Shown here: piece after piece, positions 19,501-30,078 of the stretch
Position numbering within the stretch: the first letter of the stretch is position 1
Layout of the letters: each line of letters begins with the position of its first letter
NCBI GenBank assembly: GCA_903813345.2
Contig: CAIIXF020000011.1
Span: 15,299,754-15,359,753, forward strand
Source of the DNA: Owenia fusiformis
Taxonomy: Eukaryota > Annelida > Polychaeta > Sabellida > Oweniidae
Length of the DNA: 60,000 nucleotides
Direction: 5' to 3'
Notes under the pieces: model-generated
Told to the model about the DNA's origin: nothing
The model's database searches: none
Seen by the model: only the letters and a program-made list of their open reading frames with translations
Translations under genes and position numbers: made by a program

Positions 19501-22034
19501 GTTGTAAATGCAGATATTTCTTGCTTGTTACTTCTCGGCGATGAGCTGGAGAAGTAATACTTTGGGTTCAACATTTAATTATCTTAAAATACGCTGATGA
19601 TACGTCAGCGTAACAAGATGGAAGAACTTCCGGGCTTCGTTCGGTATATTAACGAAGATGCAATTTACATATTTAGTCCCTCGCTTTTGTTACGTTGACG
19701 TTCTTCATGAATATTGCCAATGTGACAATATTCATGAGGATCGTCAACGTAACAAAAGCGAGGAACTAAATATGTGAATTGCGTCTTCGTTGATATACCA
19801 AACATAGAACCGCCTGCATATTCTCAAACTAGACTATCTTCCTTAACTTTGAGCCAAATTATTGTTCACAACTTGACTCATTAAAGTGGTGTAGAATCGA
19901 GAAATAAGTTCTTCCATCTTGTTACGCTGACGTCAGCGTAACTAGGTGAGTATATATAAAGATACGTGGGCTTTTAGATTATATTACGATTGGATTGTAT
20001 GTGTAAAACAGGAAAGAAAAAATGTCTTCACCAATATTTGAACATTTATCAAAATATAAATTGTATTACGTGCATAGAAGCTTTCTCTTATTCAACTCAC
20101 TTTGGGCTGAACAGGCATCCAATAACAGATCGTCCATTTGGGCACGAAGGCTGGATACTGCATCCAAATAGTTTTGCTTCTCTGATCTGAAAGAATCACG
20201 TGAATACAAAATGTAACCTATTAAAGATGGCAATTATGGCCAAACTTTAATAACTATTGTTAGATGCTAAGAATAGATGGCGGTTGCGGTACACTGAATC
20301 TGTAAGTAAGACTTGAAAAGTTGATTTGTTAAAGGGTTCTGTTTTGAAACTCAAATGCCCCTGTTTCCCTATGACTGTGAATTAAAGGGCCTTGTTTCAC
20401 ATATGACTAAGAATTGAATCCCAATGCCTGAGAATTCAAGGGTCCTGTTTCTCTAATGACTGTGAATTAAAGGGCCTTGTTTCACTTATAACTAATAACT
20501 GAAGGGCCTTGTGTCCCCACTGACTGAGAATTAAAGGGCCCTGTTTCACCAAAGACTGTGAATTAAAGGGCCTTAGTTCCCAATGACTGAGTACCTGATC
20601 TTTGAATGGATTCTTTTTGATCCACCCAGCAATAACTACTCGTATGTCTTTGCCAGCTTTAGTCACGGTGTGGCCTGAACTTTTGATGGTTTCAATATAG
20701 CCGCCGATGGATGAACCGCCATCCTTGGACACTTCGTACACGTTGATTGGTCCGTAATGATCACTATATTTGCAGAGGGTATAGGGTCCAGATAGGTCAA
20801 CAAGGAAATTCGTGGGGTCCCATTCCTAAAAATACGACGGCAACATTATATACAGTCCTTATTAATTTAAAATTCACATGTATTCATTTTTGAAACACAT
20901 TTTTGTATTGATATACGAGGAGTGTTCAATAGTAATGGAGTAATGCATTAATCATTAAAGAGCAAAGTTTGATTTTTTTCGAAAAAGTATATGTGTTAAG
21001 CCGACTCGTACATGATCTAGATTTTTATTTATTCAACAACATTTGTATTTCAATATTATAAAACTCACGATAGCAGGGTTGATTTTTCTGAACATGTCCT
21101 GAGCGTAGGTAGACTCAGGGACTGGGAATGCCATCCCTGCAAAACACACTGGCAACAAGCACATCAAGGCCAATAGATAAATCGACACCTAAAATTGAAA
21201 ACGCCACTGAGATTATTCTAAAATAAGATGCAAGATATATTATGTTATTGGGAAACAATTTCAATGTAGGATGGAAAACCACTACTATTTACTAGGCAAA
21301 AAAGTTTATTATACAACACATGCGAAATATAACTAATGCACTGTGCAATGTCTTGAACTGTCTCAAATCACGATGGAAATGTAAACTCTATGACTAGGAC
21401 ACATGAATCCCGATCGTCCTGTTGATTTTAAACAATACAATTTATCAGTTACTTATATGTTAAGGTAGAGCACACCGTCTTATATCAAACGTTTTAAACG
21501 TGATGACAGCGTTTTAAACGTGACCAGCGCTTGGAGTCTGTGTAACGAATGTTACATTATAACCGCATCGAAAACTTGTAGATTAATGAGTAGCTGACTT
21601 CCTTGTATGTCCTTTCTGTTAGAATAGAAAAAATGCCACGATCTTGAGAGCTAAACGTATCTCACCCCATGCAGACAGATCGCCTAAAATTACATTTGTA
21701 TGATGCGAGACTCGACATTCACCAAGAAACTAGAAACATTTTGTAACCAAATTACTTTTACTGCTTAATAAATGGTGAGTGACAAAATGTCTCTAATTCC
21801 TGGTTGAATGTCGAGTCTAGCATCATACGAATGTCATTTTAGGCGATATGCCTGTATGTATTTTACTGTCTAATAGAGATTTAGGAGATTTTATGTACAG
21901 AAAAGAGGATCTTTCTTTGTTAAACACAACGGGGACATACTCAGCGCAATAGCCAAACCCAATTTCAATATGCATAAAAAAACAATTTGAATGGACACTT
22001 TCGACCATGAAAAGTAAAATATAATACGTACCAT
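16353..22034 (-). CDS. Secreted two-domain protein, seven-exon gene model
   Basis: I built this model from splice sites with matching phase. Exons (transcript order) are: 22034 region (ATG only), 21188-21069, 20825-20595, 20186-20101, 19451-19411, 18281-18214 and 16556-16353. The coding parts total 753 nt (251 codons) with no internal stop. The product starts with a signal peptide (VSIYLLALMCLLPVCFA). Domain 1 (EWDPTNFLVDLSG...) is followed by a three-Cys stretch, a Pro/Asn linker, and domain 2 (RWDRSHLLENLSG...). Domain 1 plus the Cys stretch remotely recalls CAP/SCP proteins (WD start, IRVVIAGW helix, FGC, VIGCLFSP) but lacks their active-site His. If exon 7 reads through, it stops at 16323 (260 aa). 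Otherwise a further exon lies outside what I could find. Function unknown. Confidence 0.65.
16921..17345. repeat. ~62-bp minisatellite in intron 6
   Basis: About seven diverged copies of a unit containing gacgaatacacacgcata and cattaaaaa.acataaaccc. Two ~110-150-codon minus-strand frames across it are repeats of MRVYSS/VCGWVYVFF-like peptide and are judged spurious. The left edge (16910-16922) is a mariner-type end, ggcccaccctgta. Confidence 0.85.
17350..18187. mobile_element. Fold-back MITE with ~270-bp arms, intron 6
   Basis: The ends are cactcccctccata and its inverse, with TA duplications at 17348-17349 and 18188-18189. The arms pair imperfectly for roughly 270 bp, including an aataggtcgaaaattgatgat segment and its partner near 18040. 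It carries no open frame. A diverged half-copy lies near 45905-46330. Confidence 0.8.
18214..18281 (-). CDS. Exon 6: lead-in to domain 2
   Basis: This is 68 nt, with a polypyrimidine tract and acceptor gttgttccag and donor gtacgt. It encodes VKQKALAFTSDQYELAAK and VTQK in the frame set by exon 5, ending in phase 0. A fold-back element ends only 26 bp beyond its donor. Confidence 0.6.
18304..18475. repeat. 86-bp tandem duplication in intron 5
   Basis: Two copies (18304-18389 and 18390-18475) share aaatagttaggttatta and ggtttaagtcacctt segments. A third, degenerate start occurs near 19244. The array lies just upstream of the exon 6 acceptor in transcript sense. Confidence 0.75.
18472..19222. 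repeat. Inverted repeat in intron 5
   Basis: The arm at about 18472-18535 (caaacgatttagacgtgttt) is the inverse of 19154-19222, imperfect over ~65 bp. It is probably a MITE, but no clean TSD was seen. Confidence 0.6.
19411..19451 (-). CDS. Exon 5: short Pro/Asn-rich linker
   Basis: This is 41 nt with acceptor ctattttcag and donor gtacgt. The first base completes the codon split from exon 4, giving KFQGNQPRPTNPGP. One base is left over and is completed by exon 6. The phase agreement on both sides is the main support for so short an exon. Confidence 0.55.
19603..19932. repeat. Nested palindrome with a ~70-bp hairpin, intron 4
   Basis: The outer arms (19603-19629 and 19906-19932, cgtcagcgtaacaagatgg) are perfect over 27 bp. 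Inside, 19646-19717 pairs with 19725-19798 around a loop of about 8 bases, including cctcgcttttgttacg and its partner. The sites gacgtcagcgtaac are themselves partly palindromic. This could extrude a cruciform or form a long RNA hairpin in the intron. Confidence 0.85.
20101..20186 (-). CDS. Exon 4: cysteine-containing stretch
   Basis: This is 86 nt with acceptor attctttcag and donor gtgagt. It starts in phase 0 and ends two bases into a codon. It encodes IREAKLFGCSIQPSC followed by PNGRSVIGCLFSP, with three cysteines. The C-terminal part recalls the GC...VVCxYxP block near the end of CAP domains. Confidence 0.65.
20372..20594. repeat. 32-bp minisatellite abutting the exon 3 donor
   Basis: About seven units of tgactgtgaattaaagggcc type with a 31-32-bp period and one shortened unit. 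The last unit runs into the splice donor of exon 3 (gactgagtac on the plus strand), so the array appears to have grown from the exon-intron boundary. Confidence 0.8.
20595..20825 (-). CDS. Exon 3: domain 1
   Basis: This is 231 nt, 77 codons, phase 0 at both ends. The acceptor is gtatttttag and the donor gtactc. It begins EWDPTNFLVDLSG and ends AGKDIRVVIAGWIKKNPF plus KDQ. The pattern WD-x4-L-x2-LSG is shared with exon 7. The donor lies inside the last unit of an intronic minisatellite. Confidence 0.7.
21069..21188 (-). CDS. Exon 2: signal peptide and leader segment
   Basis: This is 120 nt, phase 0 at both ends, with acceptor caattttag and donor gtgagt. It encodes 40 residues: a hydrophobic core, likely cleavage after VCFA, then STYAQDMFRKINPAI, a helix-like lead-in to domain 1. 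Exon 6 ends in an equivalent lead-in (SDQYELAAKVTQK). Confidence 0.7.
22032..22034 (-). CDS. Exon 1 of the secreted protein gene: start codon at the exon end
   Basis: Reading minus, the sequence is gggaacATG followed at once by the donor gtacgt. Joined to exon 2 this gives MVSIYLLALM, a textbook signal peptide. An in-frame upstream ATG at 22085 exists, but it sits where a TATA box at 22108-22115 would place the transcription start, so the 22034 ATG is preferred. The rest of exon 1 is 5' UTR. Confidence 0.5.
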
Positions 22035-22107
22035 GTTCCCGGATAAGTTATTTCCAGCGTTGAGTCGAGAGCAAATATCAAACACGGAAGGAAGGACGCT
22101 ACAAACA

Positions 22108-22115
22108 TTTTTATA
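22108..22115 (-). promoter_or_regulatory. TATA box of the secreted protein gene
   Basis: The minus strand reads tataaaaa here, about 75 bp upstream of the preferred ATG at 22034. That places a start site near 22085 and leaves a ~50-nt 5' UTR. Confidence 0.4.
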
Positions 22116-23629
22116 GCTATTGGAATTAAAGAGTCTAATTGCATAAATTGCTGCAATCCATTAAGGATTATTATGTCCTATTTGGTGGAGGAAATTGAAA
22201 TGAAAATGACACTGGTCTCATTGTTAAAATAAATAAAAAACTCATTGGCGATGTTGATATTTCCAAAAACCTAGAATAAATTATTTTAATTCATTTCTAG
22301 ATTTATGTCAGTATTGATGCCAAATTTTATTGGGTATTTATAATTCCCATTGTAAGGGTTGAGGTCACATTGCAGCTTCGATTGGCTGACACGTTGTCAC
22401 TTTAGAGTTGTGACTGAACCATGTTAATGTGATCCAAAACATGTTTGGATGAGCTTTAGTTCTATCTTAATCCCACAGGTACTCGATCTATGTGTAGATC
22501 AGAGCCTGGGATCAGAGGTAATCTCAAATCAATCGGTCTCGTTTATTCTCTTGCAGTGCATTCTCTACACAGGCACTTGTTTTCCACTAATACTGAAAAA
22601 TCAACTGGTCATGTTTTGTTCAACCCTAATAGGCACAGGCTGACCCAAGGACAGGGTGATGAAGGTTTTATTTTCATTTTTGCACTACAATTGAAACACA
22701 TTACAAAGAAAAGAAAACTTATATCATGGTAAAAGGTTGAACCCACAGAGACCAGACATTCAAATAAGCATTACTGAAGATATGTACGATATGTCGTATA
22801 TCTAACAAAAGTGACTCATTATGAAAGATTTACAAAAAGACCGACCCCACCGACCACCATATGATATATAATATATGATATATCTTTTTGAACACTTAAG
22901 CGGCAGTAGAAATGCCGATTTGGACGATTATGCCGTGATTATGCAGGACATTAATTGACAATGAACAGCTTTTTCTCGGTCAATGTGAATAAAAAGGTTT
23001 CTCAGTGTAATAAGAGACGCTCACTATCAGATTTATCTATATTCTGCAGTTTAAATTATATTCTAATTCTTGCTCATGAAATCACCGTGACATTTGGATA
23101 ATTATTAAACGGGCCATAAATGTCCCCATGTGTTTTATTAAATCATTTCCAAGTGTAATTTGGTTTCTATATTTAGGAAATTGTACAACATCGGATGTGC
23201 ATTATCAGATCTAAGTGACACATCACGACAAAGCATAGTCGTGTCCTCAACATCGGGAAAATCATCGTTAAAACACGATTTTTTATAAACGAGTATTTTT
23301 CCCAATGTTTTCTAATTGACATTTGACCTTGGCTTACTTTTCAACTCGAAGGAAAACTTATCATCAATTAATCAGTGGAAATATCCGCTGATATTGCACC
23401 TGTAAGTTGATATTTTGATTGTCAACAAAGAAGGTAAGATATATTCATATGGTATATATCTATAAATATTCTTCAGATATATGTATAGATATTTTCAAAA
23501 TTGAGTTCAATGAAGCCAAATGTACGTCAAACCGAAGGGATATTTTAGCGAATACGACTACCCACCAAATCGCTATTTGAAGATTACGATACCTTGCATT
23601 TTTATATTATCCCTCTACATATGAATCTA
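22116..23629. other. Non-coding upstream interval
   Basis: This includes the presumed upstream region of the secreted-protein gene. Short open frames (22449-22732 plus) lack motifs. A tatgatatataatatatgata AT palindrome lies at about 22860. Nothing else was recognised. Confidence 0.4.
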
Positions 23630-24720
23630 CATGGTGGTCCAAAAAATGGGACACTCGTATTTCAAAAATAAATATTGATTTTCTTAATGAAAACATGTCA
23701 TATTATATACCAATGGATAGAGAATTGACTCATCTTTAATTTGGTATATCATAAGTGCAAATTTATTATAATGTCTGTCAAGCAGCGTCCATTATATAAA
23801 TGACGTCATTTTTGTTTCAAAACGGGTTTTCAAAAAACCAATTTTATTGTCAACTTTATTTACATAAACAGACGTTCAATGTGTCCACTACTTTGATAAA
23901 TTTTGATCAATTGTAGCCATTAATTTTGGCCTAAACTGGTCAATAGCATCATTGATATGCTGTTGAGACAATGAATTTCACTTCTCAATAATTCTGTCCT
24001 TCAGGGACTGAATAGATGTACAGTAAAGGATTTATGGTACACTAATTCTGTTAGTTCTCCCCATACGTGGTTGTCGCAAATGTTGGGTAATCTGGTGATC
24101 TGGGGAGGCAGTGATTAAGGGGGATGAATCTAGGCACATTTTCTTTTAACCATTTGACACTCTTGTGGGATCTATTTATTGGAGCCCCATCTTGTTGGAA
24201 AATGCAATGATTCAAAAATGAGCTCATATCAGGATGGTCCAAAAACAACATAATTGGGTCATCCGATATCAACGTCTGCGACGACCACATATTGGGGGGA
24301 ACTAACAAAATTGGTTTATCATGAACCCCTTACATCAACTCAGTCCCTTATTAAGGATAGAATTATTGAGAAGTGAGATTCATTGTCTCAACAGCATATC
24401 AATGGTCCTATTGACCAGTTTAGGCCTAAATTGAGGGCTACATTTGATCAAAATGGTGGGCATATTGAATATCTGTTTATGTAAATAAAGTTGACAAAAA
24501 ACTTTTTGCAAGTTTTGGAGAACCCGTTTTGAAATGAAAATGACATCATTTATATTATGGACGCTGGTTGACAGACATTATAATTAATTTGAGCTTATGA
24601 TATACCAAATTAAAGATAAGTACATTCTCTATCCACTGGTATATAATATGACATGTTTTCATCAAGAAAATCAATATTTATTTTTGAAATACAAGTGTCC
24701 CATTTTTTGGAACCACCCTG
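23630..24720. mobile_element. Palindromic mariner with two outward-facing 3' ends
   Basis: TA-flanked ends (catggtggtccaaaaaatgg left, its inverse right) continue as inverted arms of about 430 bp (23630-24060 and 24297-24720). Each arm encodes the C-terminal end of a mariner-type transposase reading outward: minus on the left, plus on the right (LSQQHINGPIDQF and FDQNGGHIEYLFM, then a stop). The centre (24061-24296) is single-copy transposase sequence. The element looks like an inverted end-to-end duplication of a mariner 3' half. Confidence 0.85.
24051..24308 (-). pseudogene. Mariner transposase fragment
   Basis: The 85-codon frame contains CIFQQDGAPINRSHKSVKWL, the mariner FQQDNAPxH motif with the second catalytic Asp. 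It continues to LPRSPDYPTF in place of SPDLNPIE, so the third acidic region is altered. It has no N-terminal DNA-binding domain and ends in a frame break. Confidence 0.8.
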
Positions 24721-24722
24721 TA

Positions 24723-27700
24723 CATATTAAAAATACTTTCCTTTCCCAAAAGAGGGTCTAAGATATAGTATAATATACTTGATGAGAGACTCCTTCCATT
24801 TTTAAAAGCATGCTCGTTGTTGAATTGTTGAATGTTCCCTCACATTACATGGTACTGGTGATAATTGGAATGGGAGCCAGCCACAACCAGGACACGTATA
24901 GATGGCAGTTAACTATTTTTCTCAAATGGGATATTCTTCACACCTCCCATTGGCTCATGTGTAAATATTGCTGTTTTAAAATTATCTTTATAATTATTTA
25001 CTTTAAAGTTTGATTTTGGAGATTTTTGAAGCAATTTTTACATGTTGAAGTATATGATAAAACCAAGTGAATTTTCTCCATCTATTGACAGTACTTAGAG
25101 CCATTGCAATTGATTATGAGAGTGAATGCCCTTGAATTCTCATCAGTCTCCACGTGCTCATCGTAATCTCAGCGATAACACCCCGATAACACCTCTCACT
25201 GCAGATTAGGGAATATCTGTTGGCAACTTACTAAACCAAGTGTATATACAATTTTCCTTTCCGTGTACCTTTGCTCTGGTGTTTTATTGTATCAGGGATA
25301 TGAAACCTCTCTCCAAAATATTAGAGAAATTATGCAGCATGAAGCCATGAAATTATGAAGCCCAGGCTGGAATAGTAGTACTAAAGGAAATGACAAAATT
25401 TTAATAACTTCCTCCTGTTGAAGCAGCATTGTTTTAAATAGAATGTATTGGTAGATTTAATATCACTGAACATGGTATTGCTTGTTGAGCATCACACAAC
25501 ATAACCGTTCATCATTTATTTGGAATTTAATTTTGTTTTTAAAGAAATTCTTTTCAATAAATAAAAAACAATTAAAATATCATAAAACTGTTTGCCATCA
25601 AGAACATTTTATATGATTTCAACTGACAAATAAGATCAAATTGGGCTCCGAACTCACATTGGCCGATGGGTGGTATAACTCATTAAACACTGGTTTATTT
25701 TTTTTAAATTATTGTTACAGTCTAACGATTTAAATAAGTCCATATTAGTTATGATTACATCATTGACTATTTCTGAATATGTTGTTGAGCATTATACAAC
25801 ATTACACATTTTTGTTAATTTAAGATTTCAGCAGAAGTCCAATTTAAAAAAACATTAATTATAAAAGAAATTATTAAAAATGTAATTTAAATGTAATTAT
25901 ATTTAAATCATTAGAGAACATTGTTAAGAAAAACCTTGATCAAGAGCTTGGAAAGTAGGTAAAGCTTTGCGAAGTTCAATCTTTTCTTCTTCGGCTCTAT
26001 TGACTTAACATGCGGATATCATCATATATCAATATGACATGATAACCCAATGTTAAGTCAATTTTTCATAAAATTCGAAATTACATATATTTTATTTATA
26101 CCTAATTTATGATGACACTTGACGGATCCTTTTACCCAAACTTTAAGTGTAAGAGACAATTTAATAAAATCCAGATTTATTATTTTTCAATTGCTTTGGG
26201 AAGGGTACTATTTGATGATTTCTTGACACTTTTTGTGTTTGAAACAGTAGAAAATTAAAAATTATTGAATGTAACAGTTTTCTGGTAGGTGGCTACAAGG
26301 GGTGCAATGCCATTCAGTGATTTCTATGCACTTTCATTTATTTGAATCAATTAGAAAAATCAATTAAAAGTTCCATTTTCAATTTCAGCAAGGGGCGCCA
26401 TAAAGGGTTCAGTCGCACCCAATACACACCTGTCCCCCATTCGACGGGCCCAGACATTTATGTATGTCATAGGATTCAACTTTCATTGCCAATAAGAAAC
26501 CCTGGGGAACACCAATTATAAAAACAAATAAGTAACATGAATTACACATCAAATAAATAGTATTCTAATACATGTCAAATCATGAAGAACAACATAGATG
26601 AGCAACGAAGGTAAAATAAATGCGTCAATTATTTTTCAAAATTTGAACAGAGAATCCAGAAAAATAGTCGGTCTTATTTTCAATTTAACAAATAAAATAG
26701 ATATGTCATGTTAATCACCTTTCAAAAAACAATTCATTGGTAGATCATCAGTTGTAAAGTTCAGGATTTGATATTTTAAAACTTTTATGGACCCCTGCTA
26801 GACCTTACATTAATAAGTAAACGGTAATGTTGACAGGTGCTCAACCGGTGAAAATTTCCTTGATAGGCGAGGATCTTGATAAAAATTGCATGCAGGGGGT
26901 TCAAATTGAATTTGATCATTATGGGCCAAAATTACTTGAAAGTGTTCAGAATGGTGAAAAACTTTCAAATGTCCTACCCCGTGTGCAACCTAGTACGTCA
27001 TTTCTCCACATATGGAGCAGTAATAGCTGATCAAAATATATTTCCGATTACCAGAAATATGAATTTCAAAAGTCACTTCACCTGGGACGGAGTACTATGT
27101 CAATGAAAAGTCTCGCAAACCTTTCAATGTTGCCTTATTTTTAGATCGCTTCGACTAAAACTGTGAGTCTGGAGTCCCTTAGGGGCCGGCCATCCTGGAT
27201 ACTGTGGAAATCTAATCATTTGGAGTTGTATGATCAAATTCATATCGTTAATCCGTCCTGTACACGCGACCGATATTCTATAAGGTACGTATACGTACGT
27301 ACATTAGGTTGGTGTAAAATGAAAAGCTTGATGAGACGTTTAGGATGTTTATTCCCTCAATTTTTGAACCGTTACGCGTTCTCTATCTGAAAAAAATATT
27401 TTGCTTATGCCTAAAACTACATCTTTTCACCAGCTACCCTCACGAACTGTTCGTTTGGGACGATAATAGAAACCATGAAAACGAACTATTCTGGCTTAAA
27501 GCTCTTGGCTTAGCACGTAATCTGAATTTCCTGTTTCAAAACTAATATCAAATCAAAGCATCAAGTAGATGCGTGACTCGAACGTCATAATCATATCATT
27601 TTAATGATGGAGTTTTACAAATTGGCATGGGAACGCTGCAATAAGCACACCGTCTACAAATATAGAATAATTCAAGTACAATGCTCAGTACAGGAATGTG

Positions 27701-27753
27701 TAGAGTTCGAATATTTGCATTTCTGAGTATCTTCGTCTTGATATTCCAAGCCC
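24723..27753. other. Non-coding interval with small repeats
   Basis: Two diverged direct copies of a tgttgagcat..acaac segment lie near 25480 and 25785. Open frames at 26827-27106 and 27163-27545 have no recognisable motifs and no clear splice frame. No gene is supported. Confidence 0.4.
25999..26062. repeat. Short hairpin, 13-bp perfect stem
   Basis: attgacttaacat (25999-26011) is perfectly inverted at 26050-26062 around a 38-base AT-rich loop that contains a further partial palindrome. It is possibly a tiny MITE. Confidence 0.6.
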
Positions 27754-27952
27754 TTTGATTTAGGTTATAATGAAAACACGCGCTACGCGCTAACGCGCTA
27801 GCGCACTAACGCACTGTTCAGAATGATCGTTCCCACAGGCCCGGGAACATGTATAAAAATCGAGTGAGTGAAGAGATTAGGTGGCTCATCAGATCGATTG
27901 TCAGTGCGTTTTATCTGATTTAAAAGGAAGATAGAAAGTAGCACCTTACAAG

Positions 27953-28069
27953 ATGAATGGTCGCAGATATGCGAATATGCTCCCTATTTCATTGCATTAT
28001 TTGGGTCCATCCATCGGCGAGAAAAATCCCGTTTCGAAATCTGACCCCGGGGCCCGACTACTTGACTAA
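27953..28069 (+). CDS. Short open frame behind a TATA-like promoter in the TIR element
   Basis: A tataaaaa box at about 27850 and tcag sites near 27889 and 27901 precede an ATG at 27953. The 38-codon frame reads MNGRRYANMLPISLHYLG at its start. It resembles nothing I know. It may be the relic first exon of the parent transposon's gene, or chance. A gttccc..gggaac palindrome lies at 27828-27847. Confidence 0.2.
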   Translation: MNGRRYANMLPISLHYLGPSIGEKNPVSKSDPGARLLD

Positions 28070-28768
28070 TGACTTAATATAATGTTTATTTGTCGCATGT
28101 TACCTCTTAAAAGTCATGGATGTTTTATATATCTTTACTCTTTGTATTTGAAGTTATATCTCACATGACTTACCAAACGGTGGAATAATTCAGGCGTCGC
28201 AATTATATTTTTCCATTTTTCTTTTCGTGCCCGGTTACTCTCTTTCGCTTTCATGGGGGGGGGGTGTATAGGGTTATCGTATAAGAGGAGGGGAAAACCA
28301 TATTGTGTATGGCCGCATAAGAGGGGGCAACATTTATCGTATATGGCATCGTATAAGTTAAATAAACATATGTTTTAAGAGAATTAAAGAAGCCTATTAT
28401 GAAATTTAACCCTTTCCCGACGTGAATATAAGAGGAAAAAGTTGGCCCTGGTGACGGATAAGTAAGAGCGGTTTTTAGGGGAAAACTGCAAATTACCTAC
28501 ACCCTGGGACCCATACCTTGAATTTTATCACTGAAATACAATTTTCAGTAAGGATTATAACATAAGAACAACTTGTCAAAATTTGGTGTAAAAATATTGA
28601 ATAGAACTGGAGATATTGTCATTTCATTGATGTATGTAAATAAAAATAGTGGTGCCAAAAGGAGCCTGTCGTCCTGAAAGGTATTTCTTAAAGGCAGTTT
28701 GAACGAATACTGCAGATCCAGCTTATCCCCATAAATTTGGGATTTCAATACACAAGTAGTTGTGGGGG

Positions 28769-28930
28769 CTTGCCCGTAGCCAGCTTTTTTCCAGGGGAAG
28801 CTTTTTCACAATTTTGGCTAATAATCATGAAAAAAATCTCAGAATGGTGAAAAACTGCATGATTTTGAAAGAATCTCTGGCCAGAGGGGGAGCTCCGCTC
28901 CCCCAGCTCCCCCTCTGGCTACGGGCCTGA
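28769..28930. mobile_element. 162-bp nested MITE with 9-bp TSD (ttgtggggg)
   Basis: The ends share gcccgtagccag and its inverse (12 bp perfect). Direct repeats ttgtggggg flank it at 28760-28768 and 28931-28939. The right part holds a second palindrome (ggccagagggggagc with its partner, 28874-28920). It is inserted inside the 27763-30069 element and is therefore younger. The G-run makes the TSD somewhat less certain. Confidence 0.65.
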
Positions 28931-30078
28931 TTGTGGGGGTGATTTGAAAAATCAGTCCCACGTTTATGGGGGTAATTCAGATCTCTATATAGTAGTCTCT
29001 ATATGCCATATGCCAGGACAGTAACCAGGATTTTCCAGGGGGGGGGGTCACTTTTTCAAAAATTCCAAAGTCACCCTCCGAACCCCCCTGGCTTCGGGGC
29101 TGTGTACTGCCTATTTGCCGTATGATTATACATTTGGTACTACGTGGATTCTTGCATTATGTTAATTCCTTCTGAATATTATCCAAACTTTTCTCAACGG
29201 TAATTTCAAAATTATCGTACAGATATATTATTTACCCGACCTTTTTGTAAAATATAGTACTATAGGGAGTAGGTGCATTCATGCACCCCATACACTGTAT
29301 GTTATACATGTAAAAGGGGTGAAAAATGCTGTAAATGGTATAAGACTGAAGGGCTTGTGAAAAATAGTGTATATGGATTTCCAAGACCCCTATGAACCCC
29401 CCTTTCATGTTTGCTTTCGTTTTTCTCAATTTGATTTTAGATTTAAAAAGTTTTGAATTACGTCAGTCCCCGTGAATTGTATTACCTATTTTACCAGGAA
29501 TATTGTTGAAAACAGGATTGTATTTCATTTGGAATTAAAGTTTTAAATAAGAGACGATTTAAAAAGTAATGTAAACCCGACCAGCGTGTTTTATCATTGT
29601 CCGGTAATTGGCCGTAAATATTTATTAATTCTAAGTTACTCATGTTCTTTCAGGTCAAATACAGAGAAAAGTACACGTTCATTTAGTTTTGGAATTATTT
29701 CCTAAATTGAAGTTGAATTCTGTTTTTTAATGGTGTGAAGAACATCTTAATTGGTCTTATATTTTTAGAGAAATCGTAAGTTGAAAAGTGTAATTTTCGA
29801 GAGGCTTTGTTTATTTCCTGCGGCCGCAAAGTTCACATCAAAGTCTGATTGACAGGTTAGCGGTGATTTATACAGTCTTTGAAGTGTCAATGTTTTGACA
29901 AGTTCCCAGGGAGTCATAACCCTAATTATACATGTCCCTGGGCCAAGGGTATAGACCAATCATAAACATGTGCTTAAAACATGCGCACACACCGTGGGGG
30001 AAGGATCATTTTCTATTAGCGCATTGGCGCGTGGCGCGTTAGCGCGTAGCGCGTGTTTTCATTATAACCTTTGATTTA

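Larger units (their letters stand above)
27763..30069. mobile_element. 2.3-kb TIR element with 36-bp perfect TIR and 9-bp TSD
   Basis: Both ends start ggttataatgaaaacacg and continue through GC-rich acgcgctaacgcgc, with no mismatch over 36 bp. Perfect 9-bp repeats tttgattta flank it at 27754-27762 and 30070-30078. The 9-bp TSD points to a Mutator-like or Merlin-like element. No transposase is present. Inside are a TATA-box promoter-like stretch near the left end, a 38-codon frame, and a nested 162-bp element. Confidence 0.9.

Noticed and set aside
26827-27545. Three open frames of 66-76 codons that might be exons
   Set aside because: Residue order shows no family motif, adjacent frames do not join across plausible splice sites, and base composition equals the non-coding flanks.
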